Part shown: piece after piece, positions 54,494 through 62,865 of the stretch
Numbering within the stretch: position 1 is the stretch's first letter
Layout: every line of letters starts with the position of its first letter
Assembly: GCF_900142185.1 (NCBI RefSeq)
Contig: NZ_FQZZ01000003.1
Location: 62,001-126,000, forward strand
DNA: 64,000 nucleotides
From: Lutimaribacter pacificus
GTDB lineage: Bacteria > Pseudomonadota > Alphaproteobacteria > Rhodobacterales > Rhodobacteraceae
Reading direction: 5' to 3'
Made by a program: the position numbers and the translations under genes
The notes under the pieces: generated by a model
The model's input: only the letters and a program-made list of their open reading frames with translations
The model's database searches: none
Told to the model about the DNA's origin: nothing

Positions 54494-56326
54494 TCATGCC
54501 CCCTGGGGAACCGGCTGGCGATCCTTCTTCGCGGGCGAAAAATGCAGGATGCGCAGCCCTTCGGCGTTGCCGATACCGTCGTCGTCGCCGGGAAACCGCA
54601 GCGTGCCGCGCGGGCCGATGGTGGCGATCAGCCGTGCCTCGGGCCGGTCGGCGCGCCATTTGTCGACGCCGTATTCCTCGGTCAGGCCGGTCACGCGAAA
54701 CTCCCACCCCTGCGCGAAAAGCTGCGCCATCTCACGATGCGTGGCGCATTGCGCAAAGGGCCGCCCGCCCAGCGTGGCGGGCAGCGCGTGGCGCGCGGTA
54801 TCCGCGCCCTCGCGCTTGATCTGCAGCACGTTCTCGCGCCCGAATTCCGGGGCGAGGTCGGTTGTGACCAGCGTGTTGTAGGCGTCGTTGTCCGACAGCG
54901 CGACCACCGTCGCATACTGGGCCAGCTCGACGCTGTGCTCGGCCGACTCCGACAGGATATCGCCGTAAAAGGTGGGCAGGCCCAGTTCGCGCGCGCCGCG
55001 CAGGCGCAGGTGGTTGGCGTCGCTGATCAGCACCGGCACCTCGGCGCGGTGGAACGCCTCGGCCAGCGCGGTGGCCCAGCCCGAGCCGCCGACCAGCAGC
55101 ACGCCGGGCCGCCCCTTGGCCGCCACCCCCAGGAAACGCGCCATCGGCGCCAGCGTAAAGCCATGCAGCACCACCGTGACCGTCACCAGCACGAAGGCCA
55201 GCGGCGCGACCAGTTCGGCATCGGCGATGCCGATCTGTTGCAGCCGTTCCCCGAACAGCCCCGCCACCGCCACCAGCACCACCCCGCGCGGGCCGGTAAA
55301 GGCGATCAACGCCCGTTCGCGCCATGGCAGATCGGTGCCCAGCAGCGACACGAACACCGTCAGCGGCCGCGCCACCAGCACCACCAGCGCCACGAACAAA
55401 GCCGCCCGCCATGTCAGCGCCCCCAGCGTTTCCAGGTCGAGCGAGGCGGTCAGCAGGATGAACACGCCCGAGACCAGCAGCACGGTGGCGTGCTCCTTGA
55501 ACCGGCGCAGTTCCGTAAAGGACGGCAGGTCGGAATTGGCGACCCAGATACCCATCACCGTCACCGCCAGCAGCCCGCTTTCGTGCAATACCGCGTCGGA
55601 CAGCGCGAAGGCCGCCAGAACGCTGACGAACAGCAGCGGCACCTTGATGTATTCCGGCACCCAGCCGCGGCGAAAGCTCTGCACCAGCAGCGCGCCCGCC
55701 GCCGCGCCGACGATCAGCGCCACCGCGATGCCCACGCCCAGGTGCAGCGCCGCCTCGGCCCCGTCGGCCGAGGTATAGATCACCTGCACCACCGAGAACG
55801 CCAGCACAGCGGCCAGCGCGCCGATCGGGTCGTTGACGATCGCCTCCCATTGCAGCAGTTGCGCGGGCCGGCGCGACAGCCGCGCGCCGCGCAACAGCGG
55901 CGCGATCACCGTGGGGCCGGTCACGATCATGATGCCGCCGAACACGGCCGCCGTTTCCCAGCCCAGCCCGGCGCCGTAATGCAGCGCCAGCGCCGACAGA
56001 AGCCAACCCAGCGGCGCACCGATCACCACCAGCCGCAGGACACCGCGCGCGGCATCGCGCAGGCTGCTGAAGCTCAGCGTCAGGCCGCCCTCGAACAGGA
56101 TGATCGCCACCGCGATGGCGATCATCGGCGTGGTCAGCGGGCCGATGTCGCGGGCCGGATCGAACAGGCCCAGAACCGGCCCGACGACGAAACCGGCGGC
56201 CAGCATCAGCACGATGGCGGGAATGTTCATCCGCCAGGCCCAAAGCTGGGCGCCGACGCCCAGAACGCCCACCAGTGCGATCGCCGTCACCGGCGCCAGC
56301 GCCGCACCCTCTGCCATCATGGCCAT
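54494..56326 (-). CDS. Cation:proton antiporter with C-terminal RCK/TrkA-N domain
   Basis: This 610-residue protein has an N-terminal CPA-type antiporter domain of about twelve helices (residues 8-400). The motifs AVAIILFEGGLTLSF, GIMIVTGPTVIAPLLRGARL, WEAIVNDPIGALAAVLAF (the N-D pair of electrogenic or CPA1 exchangers) and FTGPRGVVLVAVAGLF are present. A cytosolic Rossmann/TrkA-N regulatory domain follows (about 415-540: GVLLVGGSGWATALAEAF, DILSESAEHSVELAQYATVVALSDNDAYN). The ion (Na or K) is not decidable. The ATG at 56326 begins 22 bp after dgt, giving a dgt-antiporter-argS series. Confidence 0.9.
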   Translation of the reverse strand: MAMMAEGAALAPVTAIALVGVLGVGAQLWAWRMNIPAIVLMLAAGFVVGPVLGLFDPARDIGPLTTPMIAIAVAIILFEGGLTLSFSSLRDAARGVLRLVVIGAPLGWLLSALALHYGAGLGWETAAVFGGIMIVTGPTVIAPLLRGARLSRRPAQLLQWEAIVNDPIGALAAVLAFSVVQVIYTSADGAEAALHLGVGIAVALIVGAAAGALLVQSFRRGWVPEYIKVPLLFVSVLAAFALSDAVLHESGLLAVTVMGIWVANSDLPSFTELRRFKEHATVLLVSGVFILLTASLDLETLGALTWRAALFVALVVLVARPLTVFVSLLGTDLPWRERALIAFTGPRGVVLVAVAGLFGERLQQIGIADAELVAPLAFVLVTVTVVLHGFTLAPMARFLGVAAKGRPGVLLVGGSGWATALAEAFHRAEVPVLISDANHLRLRGARELGLPTFYGDILSESAEHSVELAQYATVVALSDNDAYNTLVTTDLAPEFGRENVLQIKREGADTARHALPATLGGRPFAQCATHREMAQLFAQGWEFRVTGLTEEYGVDKWRADRPEARLIATIGPRGTLRFPGDDDGIGNAEGLRILHFSPAKKDRQPVPQGA

Positions 56327-56348
56327 GTCCTTGCCCCCCTGTCCCTTG

Positions 56349-57515
56349 TCACACGCCCTGCCCGCCGACCGCCACGGTCCGGCCGGTCAGGCGGTGGTAA
56401 TCCTGCAGCGCGAACCTGTCGGTCATGCCGGATATGTAATCGCTGACGATCCGCGCCAGCCCGGTTTCGCCCTCCGCGCGCGCCACGTCCTTTTGCCATG
56501 CGGCGGGCAGCAGCGAGGTGTCGGCCATGTAGATCGGGAACAGGTCGCGGATCACCTGCGTGACCTGCGCGCGCATCTCGACCACCGAGGGCGCGCGGTA
56601 CATGCGGGCGAACAGGAAGCTGCGTATCTGCTTGAGATCGGTCCAGACCCCGGGCGAAAACTGCACCATCATCCGCCCCGCGGCGCGGATATCGCGCACG
56701 TCCCCTGCCCCGCTTTCGGTCAGATTCGCGCGGCTGACCGCGATCACGTCGCTGACCAGCACGCCGAAGAACCGGCGCAGCGCCTCGTGCCGCAGGCGCT
56801 GCGGCTCCAGCCCGGGATGGGCGGCGTCGACCTCGGCGAAGCAGCCGCGCAGGATCGGCAATTCGCGCAGCTCGTCCATCGTGAACAGCCTGGCCCGCAG
56901 CCCGTCATGCAGGTCGTGGTTGTTATAGGCGATGTCGTCGGACAGCGCCGCCACCTGCGCCTCGGCGCTGGCATGGGTGTGAAGCTCAAGGTCGAAACCC
57001 GCATTGCATTCGGCCAGCGCCCAGGGGATCGCGCCGGTGACCGGGCCGTTATGCTTGGCGATGCCTTCCAGCGTTTCCCATGTCAGGTTCAGCCCGTCCC
57101 ATCCGGCATAGTGGCGTTCCAGCGCGGTGACGATGCGGATCGCCTGCGCGTTGTGATCGAACCCGCCATAGGGCGCCATGAGTTCGGCCAGCGCGTCCTC
57201 GCCGGTATGGCCGAAGGGCGTGTGGCCCAGGTCATGCGCCAGCGCCACCGCCTCGGTCAGTTCCAGGTTCAGCGCCAGCGCGCCCGCGATGGTGCGCGCC
57301 ACCTGCGCCACCTCGATCGAATGGGTCAGGCGGGTGCGGAAATAATCGCCCTCGTGTTCGACGAAAACCTGCGTCTTGTGCTTGAGCCGTCGAAAGGCGC
57401 TGGAATGGATGATCCGGTCGCGGTCGCGCTGGAAACACGAGCGAAAGGCGCTTTCCTCTTCCGGGAAAAGCCGCCCGCGCGAGGCCTGCGGGTCGGATGC
57501 ATAGGGCGCGATCAT
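56349..57515 (-). CDS. dgt: Deoxyguanosinetriphosphate triphosphohydrolase-like protein
   Basis: This HD-domain dNTPase probably hydrolyses dNTPs to deoxynucleoside and triphosphate. The start is the ATG at 57515 with AAGGA 10 nt upstream, giving 388 residues. HD motifs are FRTRLTHSIEVAQVAR (His), ALAHDLGHTPFGHTGEDAL (His-Asp, then the HxxxH-like loop) and ALSDDIAYNNHDLHDGLRARLF (Asp). The start RDRDRIIHSSAFRRLKHKTQVF is the dGTPase type-2 signature. It is divergent from the Fe-S carrier gene. With the dCTP deaminase at 47.7 kb, this is the second dNTP-pool enzyme in the window. Confidence 0.94.
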   Translation of the reverse strand: MIAPYASDPQASRGRLFPEEESAFRSCFQRDRDRIIHSSAFRRLKHKTQVFVEHEGDYFRTRLTHSIEVAQVARTIAGALALNLELTEAVALAHDLGHTPFGHTGEDALAELMAPYGGFDHNAQAIRIVTALERHYAGWDGLNLTWETLEGIAKHNGPVTGAIPWALAECNAGFDLELHTHASAEAQVAALSDDIAYNNHDLHDGLRARLFTMDELRELPILRGCFAEVDAAHPGLEPQRLRHEALRRFFGVLVSDVIAVSRANLTESGAGDVRDIRAAGRMMVQFSPGVWTDLKQIRSFLFARMYRAPSVVEMRAQVTQVIRDLFPIYMADTSLLPAAWQKDVARAEGETGLARIVSDYISGMTDRFALQDYHRLTGRTVAVGGQGV

Positions 57516-57595
57516 GATCTGCCGGTCCTTGTCGCCTGATCCTTCGCCCCATATATTTGAATGCACAAGGAAACGAAACACCGGGAATTTTCAGG

Positions 57596-57919
57596 ATGCA
57601 GCTTCCCCCCTCCGTGACCGAACGCGCCTTTGACCGCCTTTCCGAGATCGGCGCCGGCGGACAGGGCCAGGCCCTGCGCGTGGCCGTCGAAGGCGGCGGG
57701 TGCTCGGGCTTTCAATACGACATCCGCCTCGACACCCCGGCCGAAGACGACCTCGTGCTGGAAGGCAAGGGCGAAAAGGTGGTGGTCGACAGCGTGTCGC
57801 TGCCGTTCCTTGCCGGTGCCGTGATAGATTTCAGCGAAGAGCTGATCGGCGCGCGTTTCGTGATCGAGAACCCCAACGCTGCCTCGTCCTGCGGCTGCGG
57901 CGTATCCTTCTCGATCTGA
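57596..57919 (+). CDS. A-type iron-sulfur carrier protein (IscA/ErpA family)
   Basis: This 107-residue HesB/YadR-type protein delivers Fe-S clusters. The start is the ATG at 57596 (QLPPSVTERAFDRLSEIGA). The three conserved cysteines are in VEGGGCSGFQYDI and ASSCGCGVSFSI. Which A-type protein (ErpA, IscA or SufA) cannot be fixed from sequence and no isc/suf genes are near, but a lone housekeeping copy usually acts as ErpA. Convergent with the 351-aa gene (7-bp gap). Confidence 0.92.
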   Translation: MQLPPSVTERAFDRLSEIGAGGQGQALRVAVEGGGCSGFQYDIRLDTPAEDDLVLEGKGEKVVVDSVSLPFLAGAVIDFSEELIGARFVIENPNAASSCGCGVSFSI

Positions 57920-57926
57920 CGAACGG

Positions 57927-58982
57927 TCAGGGGCCGCCTGCCCCGCCCGCCCTTGCGAACAGGGCAAAGAACTCTTCGAACAGGTCGCCGGATGCCTCGG
58001 CCAGCCGCAGCGTGGCCTGCCCGTCGGGCGCGATCCGCGGCAACAGATGCGGGCGCATTCGTGCCCAGCCGGACCGGCGCGCATCGCCCATCCCGTGCAG
58101 GTCCTGCGACAGGCTGCGCAGCGGCCCGTCAGCGGGCGCCATGTGAAAGCTGATCGCCCCGGGCGGATAGCGGCCCGCAAACAGCGGCTGGCCCGACACC
58201 CCCTGCAGCCATTCCGCCATCAGCCAGTCGTGGTAGCTGTCCGGCAGGCTGGCCTGTGCGCCACCGGCGATCCGCACCGCGCGCAGCCGTCCCGCCACCA
58301 TCGCCTGCCAGCCGCGCGGCGGCGCAGCGCCGGCGAAACGCAGCGCGATGCAGGTTTCGGCCAGCAGGTCGGCATTGTGGTCCAGCAGCGCGACAAGCCC
58401 GGTGAAGTGCAGCGATTTCAATACGTTGTCATCCAGCCCCGGATCGCGCCGGCCGTATTCCGACAGGTAGAATACGATATGGGTCAGCTCGTAGGCGGCC
58501 TTGCGGTTGGGGATGGCAAAGGTTTCGGGCCGCCCGGCAAAGGCCCGCAGGCGGTCGTCCAGCCCCGGATCGCCCACCGCGCCGCCCAGGCCGCGCCGCG
58601 CCAGCAGCCGCCGCGCCTCGGCCCGCTGCAGGTCGGACAGTTCCGCCGCAAAGGGCCGGGTGCGCGCAACCTCGGCGGCCAGCGCCCCGGCCCCGGTGCC
58701 GGGCAGGCCCATATCCTCAAGATCCAGCGCGATCGACAGCAGGAACCGGTAATAATGCGGAAAGAACCGCAACCGTTCGGGCAGCGCCGCCGCGATGGCG
58801 GCATAGGGGGCCAACAGACCGGCATCGCCCTGCCCCGTCGTTTCCAGCACGTTCAGAAGCTCGGCATTTTCCTTGAGCCAGAACACGTCGTCGGGATCGC
58901 GCCGCGCATTGGCAACGGCGGCGACCAGCGCCGCCCCGGCACGCTTGCGCGGGCGGGCGGAAAGGGCGATTACCTCGGCCAT
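57927..58982 (-). CDS. 351-aa protein of unknown function, partner of the 65-aa peptide gene
   Basis: This Ala/Leu/Arg-rich protein has no clear signal peptide or membrane segment and may belong to a DUF6902-like roseobacter family (from memory, unverified). Visible features are VFWLKENAELLNVLETTG, LRFFPHYYRFLLSIALDLEDMG, PNRKAAYELTHIVFYLSEYGRRDP, HFTGLVALLDHNADLLAETCIALRFAG, and AISFHMAPADGPLRSLSQDLHGM. Repeated His and Asp residues in the middle (ELTHIVFYLSEYG, LLDHNADLLAE) might bind metal. It starts 12 bp after the 65-aa gene's stop, with GGCAGG upstream, so the two are surely co-translated. Confidence 0.82.
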   Translation of the reverse strand: MAEVIALSARPRKRAGAALVAAVANARRDPDDVFWLKENAELLNVLETTGQGDAGLLAPYAAIAAALPERLRFFPHYYRFLLSIALDLEDMGLPGTGAGALAAEVARTRPFAAELSDLQRAEARRLLARRGLGGAVGDPGLDDRLRAFAGRPETFAIPNRKAAYELTHIVFYLSEYGRRDPGLDDNVLKSLHFTGLVALLDHNADLLAETCIALRFAGAAPPRGWQAMVAGRLRAVRIAGGAQASLPDSYHDWLMAEWLQGVSGQPLFAGRYPPGAISFHMAPADGPLRSLSQDLHGMGDARRSGWARMRPHLLPRIAPDGQATLRLAEASGDLFEEFFALFARAGGAGGP

Positions 58983-58994
58983 GCGCCTGCCGGT

Positions 58995-59192
58995 TCAGGC
59001 ACCGGACGGGGCAAGGGGCGTGCCGTCCTCCGCCGCCACCGCCCCCGAGGAAAACAGGCCCGCCGCTGCACCGTCATGCATGTCGCCCGCCAGCGCCGCG
59101 CCCGGGAAAAGCATCGCGGCCCCGCACCCGTCATGCAGGCTGGTTTCGGCCGGATGCACCGGGATCGGCGCGTGTTTCGGAACGGCTGCCAT
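58995..59192 (-). CDS. 65-aa Ala/Gly-rich peptide of unknown function
   Basis: This peptide starts MAAVPKHAPIPVHPAETSLH and continues DGCGAAMLFPGAALAGD, then MHDGAAAGLFSSGAVAAEDG and TPLAPSGA. It has one Lys, no Arg, one Cys, four His and several Asp-Gly pairs, unlike a normal globular or membrane protein. AAGGAG lies 7 nt before the ATG, one of the best ribosome sites in the region, and a stem-loop sits just upstream. It is in operon with the 351-aa gene. A precursor-peptide role is conceivable, but no modification enzyme I can name is next to it. Confidence 0.78.
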   Translation of the reverse strand: MAAVPKHAPIPVHPAETSLHDGCGAAMLFPGAALAGDMHDGAAAGLFSSGAVAAEDGTPLAPSGA

Positions 59193-59208
59193 GGCAAATT
59201 CTCCTTAA

Positions 59209-59226
59209 GGTTGCTTTCGCGCAACC
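59209..59226 (-). promoter_or_regulatory. 5'-leader stem-loop before the 65-aa peptide gene
   Basis: GGTTGC-GCGAAA-GCAACC (minus strand) forms a 6-bp stem with a 6-base loop, two bases before the AAGGAG ribosome site. It could affect translation or message stability. Confidence 0.5.
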
Positions 59227-59349
59227 AAATACACTTTTGATTGTCCGTCAACCGATTCCCACAACCCGTGCGGCATTTCCGCGACCGCACCCTTGCAGCC
59301 GCCCCGCCCCTGCGCGATAGACTGGTCCCCGGTCAGCAGAGGGCAGGAC

Positions 59350-60156
59350 ATGAAGATCGCCACGTTCAACATCAACGGCATCAAGGCCCGGCACCAGGCG
59401 CTGTGCGACTGGCTGGACGAGGCGCAGCCGGATATCGCCATCCTGCAGGAAATCAAGTCGGTGGACGAGGCGTTTCCGCGCGAGTTGTTCGAGGATCGCG
59501 GCTATCAGGTCGAAACCCATGGGCAGAAAAGCTTCAACGGGGTGGCGATCCTGTCGAAACTGCCGCTTGAGGATATCAGCCGCGGCCTGCCGGGCGACGA
59601 TGGCGACGAACAGGCCCGCTATATCGAGGCGACGGTGGTGGGCCGGCAGGCGATCCGCCTCTGCGGGCTGTATCTGCCCAACGGCAACCCGGTCGAGCTG
59701 GACGATGCGGGCCGGCCCGTCGCGGGCGGCAAGTTCGCCTATAAACTGGCGTGGATGGAACGGCTGAAAGCCCGCGCGCAGGCGCTGCTGGACGAGGAAA
59801 CGCCGTTCCTGATGGCGGGCGATTACAACATCATTCCACAGGCCGAAGACGCCAAAAGCCCCGAGAAATGGCGCGATGACGCGCTGTTCCGCCCCGAAAG
59901 CCGCGCCGCCTTTCGCCGCATCGTCAACCTGGGCCTGACCGAGGCGTTCCGCGCCCGCGTGCAGGCACCGGGGCATTATTCGTTCTGGGATTACCAGGGC
60001 GGCGCATGGAACCGCGACGAGGGCATCCGCATCGACCATTTCCTGCTCAGCCCGCAGGTGGCCGACATGATGACCGACTGCCAGATCGACCGCGACATTC
60101 GCGGGCGGGAAAAACCGTCGGATCACGTGCCGGTCTGGATCACGCTGGACAACTAG
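59350..60156 (+). CDS. xthA: Exodeoxyribonuclease III
   Basis: This AP endonuclease and 3'-5' exonuclease of base-excision repair has 268 residues. The ATG at 59350 begins KIATFNINGIKARHQALCDWLDEAQPDIAILQEIKS, holding the metal-binding Asn and Glu. Then FNGVAILSK, GLYLPNGNP, the catalytic D-x-N in MAGDYNIIP, HYSFWDYQGGAWNRDEGIRIDHFLLS, and the final SDHVPVWITL (Asp-His pair) follow. It is divergent from the 65-aa peptide gene. Confidence 0.95.
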   Translation: MKIATFNINGIKARHQALCDWLDEAQPDIAILQEIKSVDEAFPRELFEDRGYQVETHGQKSFNGVAILSKLPLEDISRGLPGDDGDEQARYIEATVVGRQAIRLCGLYLPNGNPVELDDAGRPVAGGKFAYKLAWMERLKARAQALLDEETPFLMAGDYNIIPQAEDAKSPEKWRDDALFRPESRAAFRRIVNLGLTEAFRARVQAPGHYSFWDYQGGAWNRDEGIRIDHFLLSPQVADMMTDCQIDRDIRGREKPSDHVPVWITLDN

Positions 60157-60170
60157 CGGCCGCGCGCGCC

Positions 60171-61337
60171 CTATGCCTTGGTGATGTCGTACTCGTAAAG
60201 CCAGTCGAACTGGTGCAGCATCCGGTCGGGCATCAGCGCCCCCCCCAGCCGCAGCGCGCCATGGGCCGCAAGGCGCAGCGGCGCGGACCGCAGGTGATAT
60301 TTCCGCGCATTGCCGCTGGCGGCGTCGATGACGCGGCGCACCCGGCCCGCGCGCAGGCGCTGATAGGCGGCCAGCCCGTCGGCAAGGTCGGCCCCCGCCG
60401 CCAGCGACCGCACGAGCCCCCAGGCATCCTCGAGCGCCATGCACGCCCCCTGCGCCAGGAACGGCAGGGTCGGATGCGCCGCGTCGCCCAGCAGCGCGCG
60501 GGTGCCGTCGTGCCAGCGTTTCGCAACCGGATGGCGGAACAGTCCCCATTGACGCACGGTATCGACCCGCTCCAGCAGCGCGCGGGTGTCGGGCCCGAAA
60601 TCGGCGAAGGCCGCGCGCAGGTTCTCCGGGTCGTCCTCCTGTGTCCAGCTTTCGGCGATCCAGTCGCGCTGTTCGCGCACGGCGACAAGGTTCAGCAGGC
60701 TGCCGTCGCGCAGCGGATAGCTGACCACGTGCCGGCCCGGCCCCATATGCACCTGCACCTGCGGGCCGCGCCCCTCGGTATTGGGCACCACCGCGCGCCA
60801 GGCCACCTGCCCGGTAAAGAACGGCGCCACGGTCCCGTTGAGCGCGCCGCGCAGCACCGAATGCAGCCCGTCGGCCCCGATCACCAGGTCCGCCTCGCGC
60901 GTGTCGCCGGTTTGCAGGGTGACGCGCGGCGGCGTGCCGGCCCCCACCCCGCTTGCCTGTTGCAGCAGCCGGATCCTGACCCCGGCGGCGCGGGCGCCTT
61001 CGGCCAGCAGTTCGATGATATCGGCGCGGTGGACGAAATAGTAATCCCGCCGGGCAAGCCGCCGCAGGTCCAGCCGCAGCACCTCGCCGCCGCGGTAGTC
61101 GCGCAGGCTGATCGCCTCGCCCCGCACCGACCGCGCCCTGAGCGCGGCATCCAGCCCCAGCGCGCGCAGAACGGCGAATCCGTTCGGGCTGACCTGGATG
61201 CCCGCGCCCACCTCGGCGATCTCGGGCGCCTGTTCCAGAACGGTGACCTGCGCGCCATGCAGCGCCAGCGCGCGGGAAACGGCCAGCCCGCCGATTCCGC
61301 CCCCGATCACCACGATGTTCAGTTGTCCGATATCCAT
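60171..61337 (-). CDS. FAD-dependent aromatic-ring monooxygenase-like protein
   Basis: This 388-residue flavoprotein monooxygenase is of the salicylate/6-hydroxynicotinate hydroxylase type. It has the N-terminal Rossmann GGGIGGLAVSRALALHGAQVTVLEQ, VGAGIQVSPNGFAVLRALGL, the DG motif DLVIGADGLHSVLRGAL, and the FAD ribityl motif ALLGDAAHPTLPFLAQGACMALEDAWGL. The aromatic substrate is unknown and no ring-cleavage genes are near. It is convergent with xthA (14-bp gap) and its start lies just after the dksA terminator. Confidence 0.9.
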   Translation of the reverse strand: MDIGQLNIVVIGGGIGGLAVSRALALHGAQVTVLEQAPEIAEVGAGIQVSPNGFAVLRALGLDAALRARSVRGEAISLRDYRGGEVLRLDLRRLARRDYYFVHRADIIELLAEGARAAGVRIRLLQQASGVGAGTPPRVTLQTGDTREADLVIGADGLHSVLRGALNGTVAPFFTGQVAWRAVVPNTEGRGPQVQVHMGPGRHVVSYPLRDGSLLNLVAVREQRDWIAESWTQEDDPENLRAAFADFGPDTRALLERVDTVRQWGLFRHPVAKRWHDGTRALLGDAAHPTLPFLAQGACMALEDAWGLVRSLAAGADLADGLAAYQRLRAGRVRRVIDAASGNARKYHLRSAPLRLAAHGALRLGGALMPDRMLHQFDWLYEYDITKA

Positions 61338-61355
61338 GATCCGCCTTGTGTGACG

Positions 61356-61384
61356 AAAAACGCCGGAGCGAAAGCCCCGGCGTT
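61356..61384 (-). terminator. Rho-independent terminator of dksA
   Basis: On minus, AACGCCGG / CCGGCGTT form an 8-bp stem around a loop with an inner GC pair, followed by TTTTTCGTC. It begins 27 bp after the dksA stop. It also insulates the monooxygenase gene. Confidence 0.9.
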
Positions 61385-61410
61385 CAAGGATTTTCCCACC
61401 TCGCGCGCGG

Positions 61411-61833
61411 TCAGTCGTCGCGGTGGACCTTTTCCCGGCGCTCGTGGCGTTCCTGCGCCTCGAGGCTCATCGTGGCGATGGGGCGCGCGTCCAGCCGTTT
61501 CAGGCTGATCGGCTCGCCCGTCACTTCACAATAGCCGTATTCGCCCTCTTCGATCCGGCGCAGCGCCGCGTCGATCTTGGCGACCAGCTTGCGCTGGCGG
61601 TCGCGGGTGCGCAGTTCGATCGCGCGGTCGGTTTCCTCGCTTGCGCGGTCCGCGATATCTGGAATGTTCCGGGTACTTTCCTGCAGGCCCTCGATCGTGT
61701 CGCGACTTTCCTCAAGCAACTCGGTCTTCCAGGCCACGAGCTTGCGCCGGAAATACTCCAGCTGGCGCTCGTTCATGAATGGTTCATCCTCCGCCGGTCG
61801 ATAATCGTCGGGAAGAAAGACTTCTGCCTTCAT
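61411..61833 (-). CDS. dksA: RNA polymerase-binding factor DksA
   Basis: DksA binds the RNA-polymerase secondary channel and acts with ppGpp. The ATG at 61833 (KAEVFLPDDYRP) has GGGAG 5 nt upstream and gives 140 residues. The coiled coil carries the D-x-x-D-x-A tip as DIADRA. The zinc-finger region reads YCEVTGEPISLKRLDARPIATMSLEAQERHERR, where E. coli has four cysteines; only the first remains. This cysteine-poor form is known in Rhodobacter-type bacteria and can work without zinc. A strong terminator follows. Confidence 0.94.
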   Translation of the reverse strand: MKAEVFLPDDYRPAEDEPFMNERQLEYFRRKLVAWKTELLEESRDTIEGLQESTRNIPDIADRASEETDRAIELRTRDRQRKLVAKIDAALRRIEEGEYGYCEVTGEPISLKRLDARPIATMSLEAQERHERREKVHRDD

Positions 61834-62025
61834 ATCCGCTCCCTCATCAAGGCCAACAGCAGTCAGGTGTTCCTGTGGCATATGGCACCCCCTTGGCGCA
61901 GGCAGATACACCCCCCTTTCATGATTGTCACTACCCGAATGCGCGATTGGCACGCCCCGCATTGCCCGTGCCGGGCGTTCGGGCTAGGTTGCCGCGAAAT
62001 ATGCGCAACAAGGGATTGATGATCC

Positions 62026-62865
62026 ATGAAATTCCAGGGCACAGACGCCTATGTCGCCACCGAGGACCTGACCGTCGCGGTCAATGCCGCCGTCACGCTG
62101 GAACGCCCGCTGCTGGTCAAGGGCGAGCCCGGCACCGGCAAGACCGAACTGGCCCGCCAGGTCGCCGGTGCGCTTGGGCTGCGGATGATCGAGTGGAACA
62201 TCAAATCCACCACCAAGGCGCAGCAGGGCCTTTACGAATACGACGCGGTCAGCCGGCTGCGCGACAGCCAGCTCGGCGACGAGCGCGTGCATGACGTGCG
62301 CAACTATATCCGCAAGGGCAAGCTGTGGGAGGCGTTCGAAGCCCCCGAGAAGGTGGTGCTGCTGATCGACGAGATCGACAAGGCCGATATCGAGTTTCCC
62401 AACGACCTGCTGCAGGAACTCGACAAGATGGAGTTCTATGTCTACGAGACCGGCGAAACGATCCGCGCGCAGAACCGCCCCATCGTCATCATCACCTCGA
62501 ACAACGAAAAGGAACTGCCCGACGCCTTCCTGCGGCGCTGTTTCTTTCACTACATCCGCTTTCCCGATGCCGACACGATGAGACAGATCGTCGAGGTGCA
62601 CCACCCCGGCATCAAGGAGGCGTTGCTGACCACCGCGCTGACCCAGTTCTACGAGGTGCGCGACATGGCCGGGCTGAAGAAGAAACCCTCGACCTCGGAG
62701 GTGCTGGACTGGCTCAAGCTGCTGCTGGCCGAGGACCTGAGCCCCGAGGATCTCAAACGCGACGGGCCCAACGCCCTGCCCAAACTGCACGGCGCGCTTC
62801 TGAAGAACGAACAGGATGTTCACCTGTTCGAACGGCTGGCCTTCATGGCGCGGCGCGGGGGCTGA
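62026..62865 (+). CDS. MoxR-family AAA ATPase
   Basis: This 279-residue chaperone-like ATPase has Walker A GEPGTGKTE, Walker B VVLLIDEIDKAD, the sensor motif IVIITSNNEKELPDAFLRRCFFHYIRFP, and KLHGALLKNEQDVHLFERLAF near the end. MoxR ATPases help metal-centre insertion or complex assembly and normally pair with a von Willebrand factor A (CoxE-like) gene directly downstream. Here a 368-bp gap and a DUF2927 lipoprotein follow, so the partner is absent from this site. It begins at the ATG at 62026. Confidence 0.9.
   Translation: MKFQGTDAYVATEDLTVAVNAAVTLERPLLVKGEPGTGKTELARQVAGALGLRMIEWNIKSTTKAQQGLYEYDAVSRLRDSQLGDERVHDVRNYIRKGKLWEAFEAPEKVVLLIDEIDKADIEFPNDLLQELDKMEFYVYETGETIRAQNRPIVIITSNNEKELPDAFLRRCFFHYIRFPDADTMRQIVEVHHPGIKEALLTTALTQFYEVRDMAGLKKKPSTSEVLDWLKLLLAEDLSPEDLKRDGPNALPKLHGALLKNEQDVHLFERLAFMARRGG

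Noticed and set aside
59237-59251. FNR-like TTGAT...GTCAA upstream of the 65-aa peptide gene
   Set aside because: Total length is 15 bp, not the 14 of TTGAT-N4-ATCAA, and one half is mismatched.
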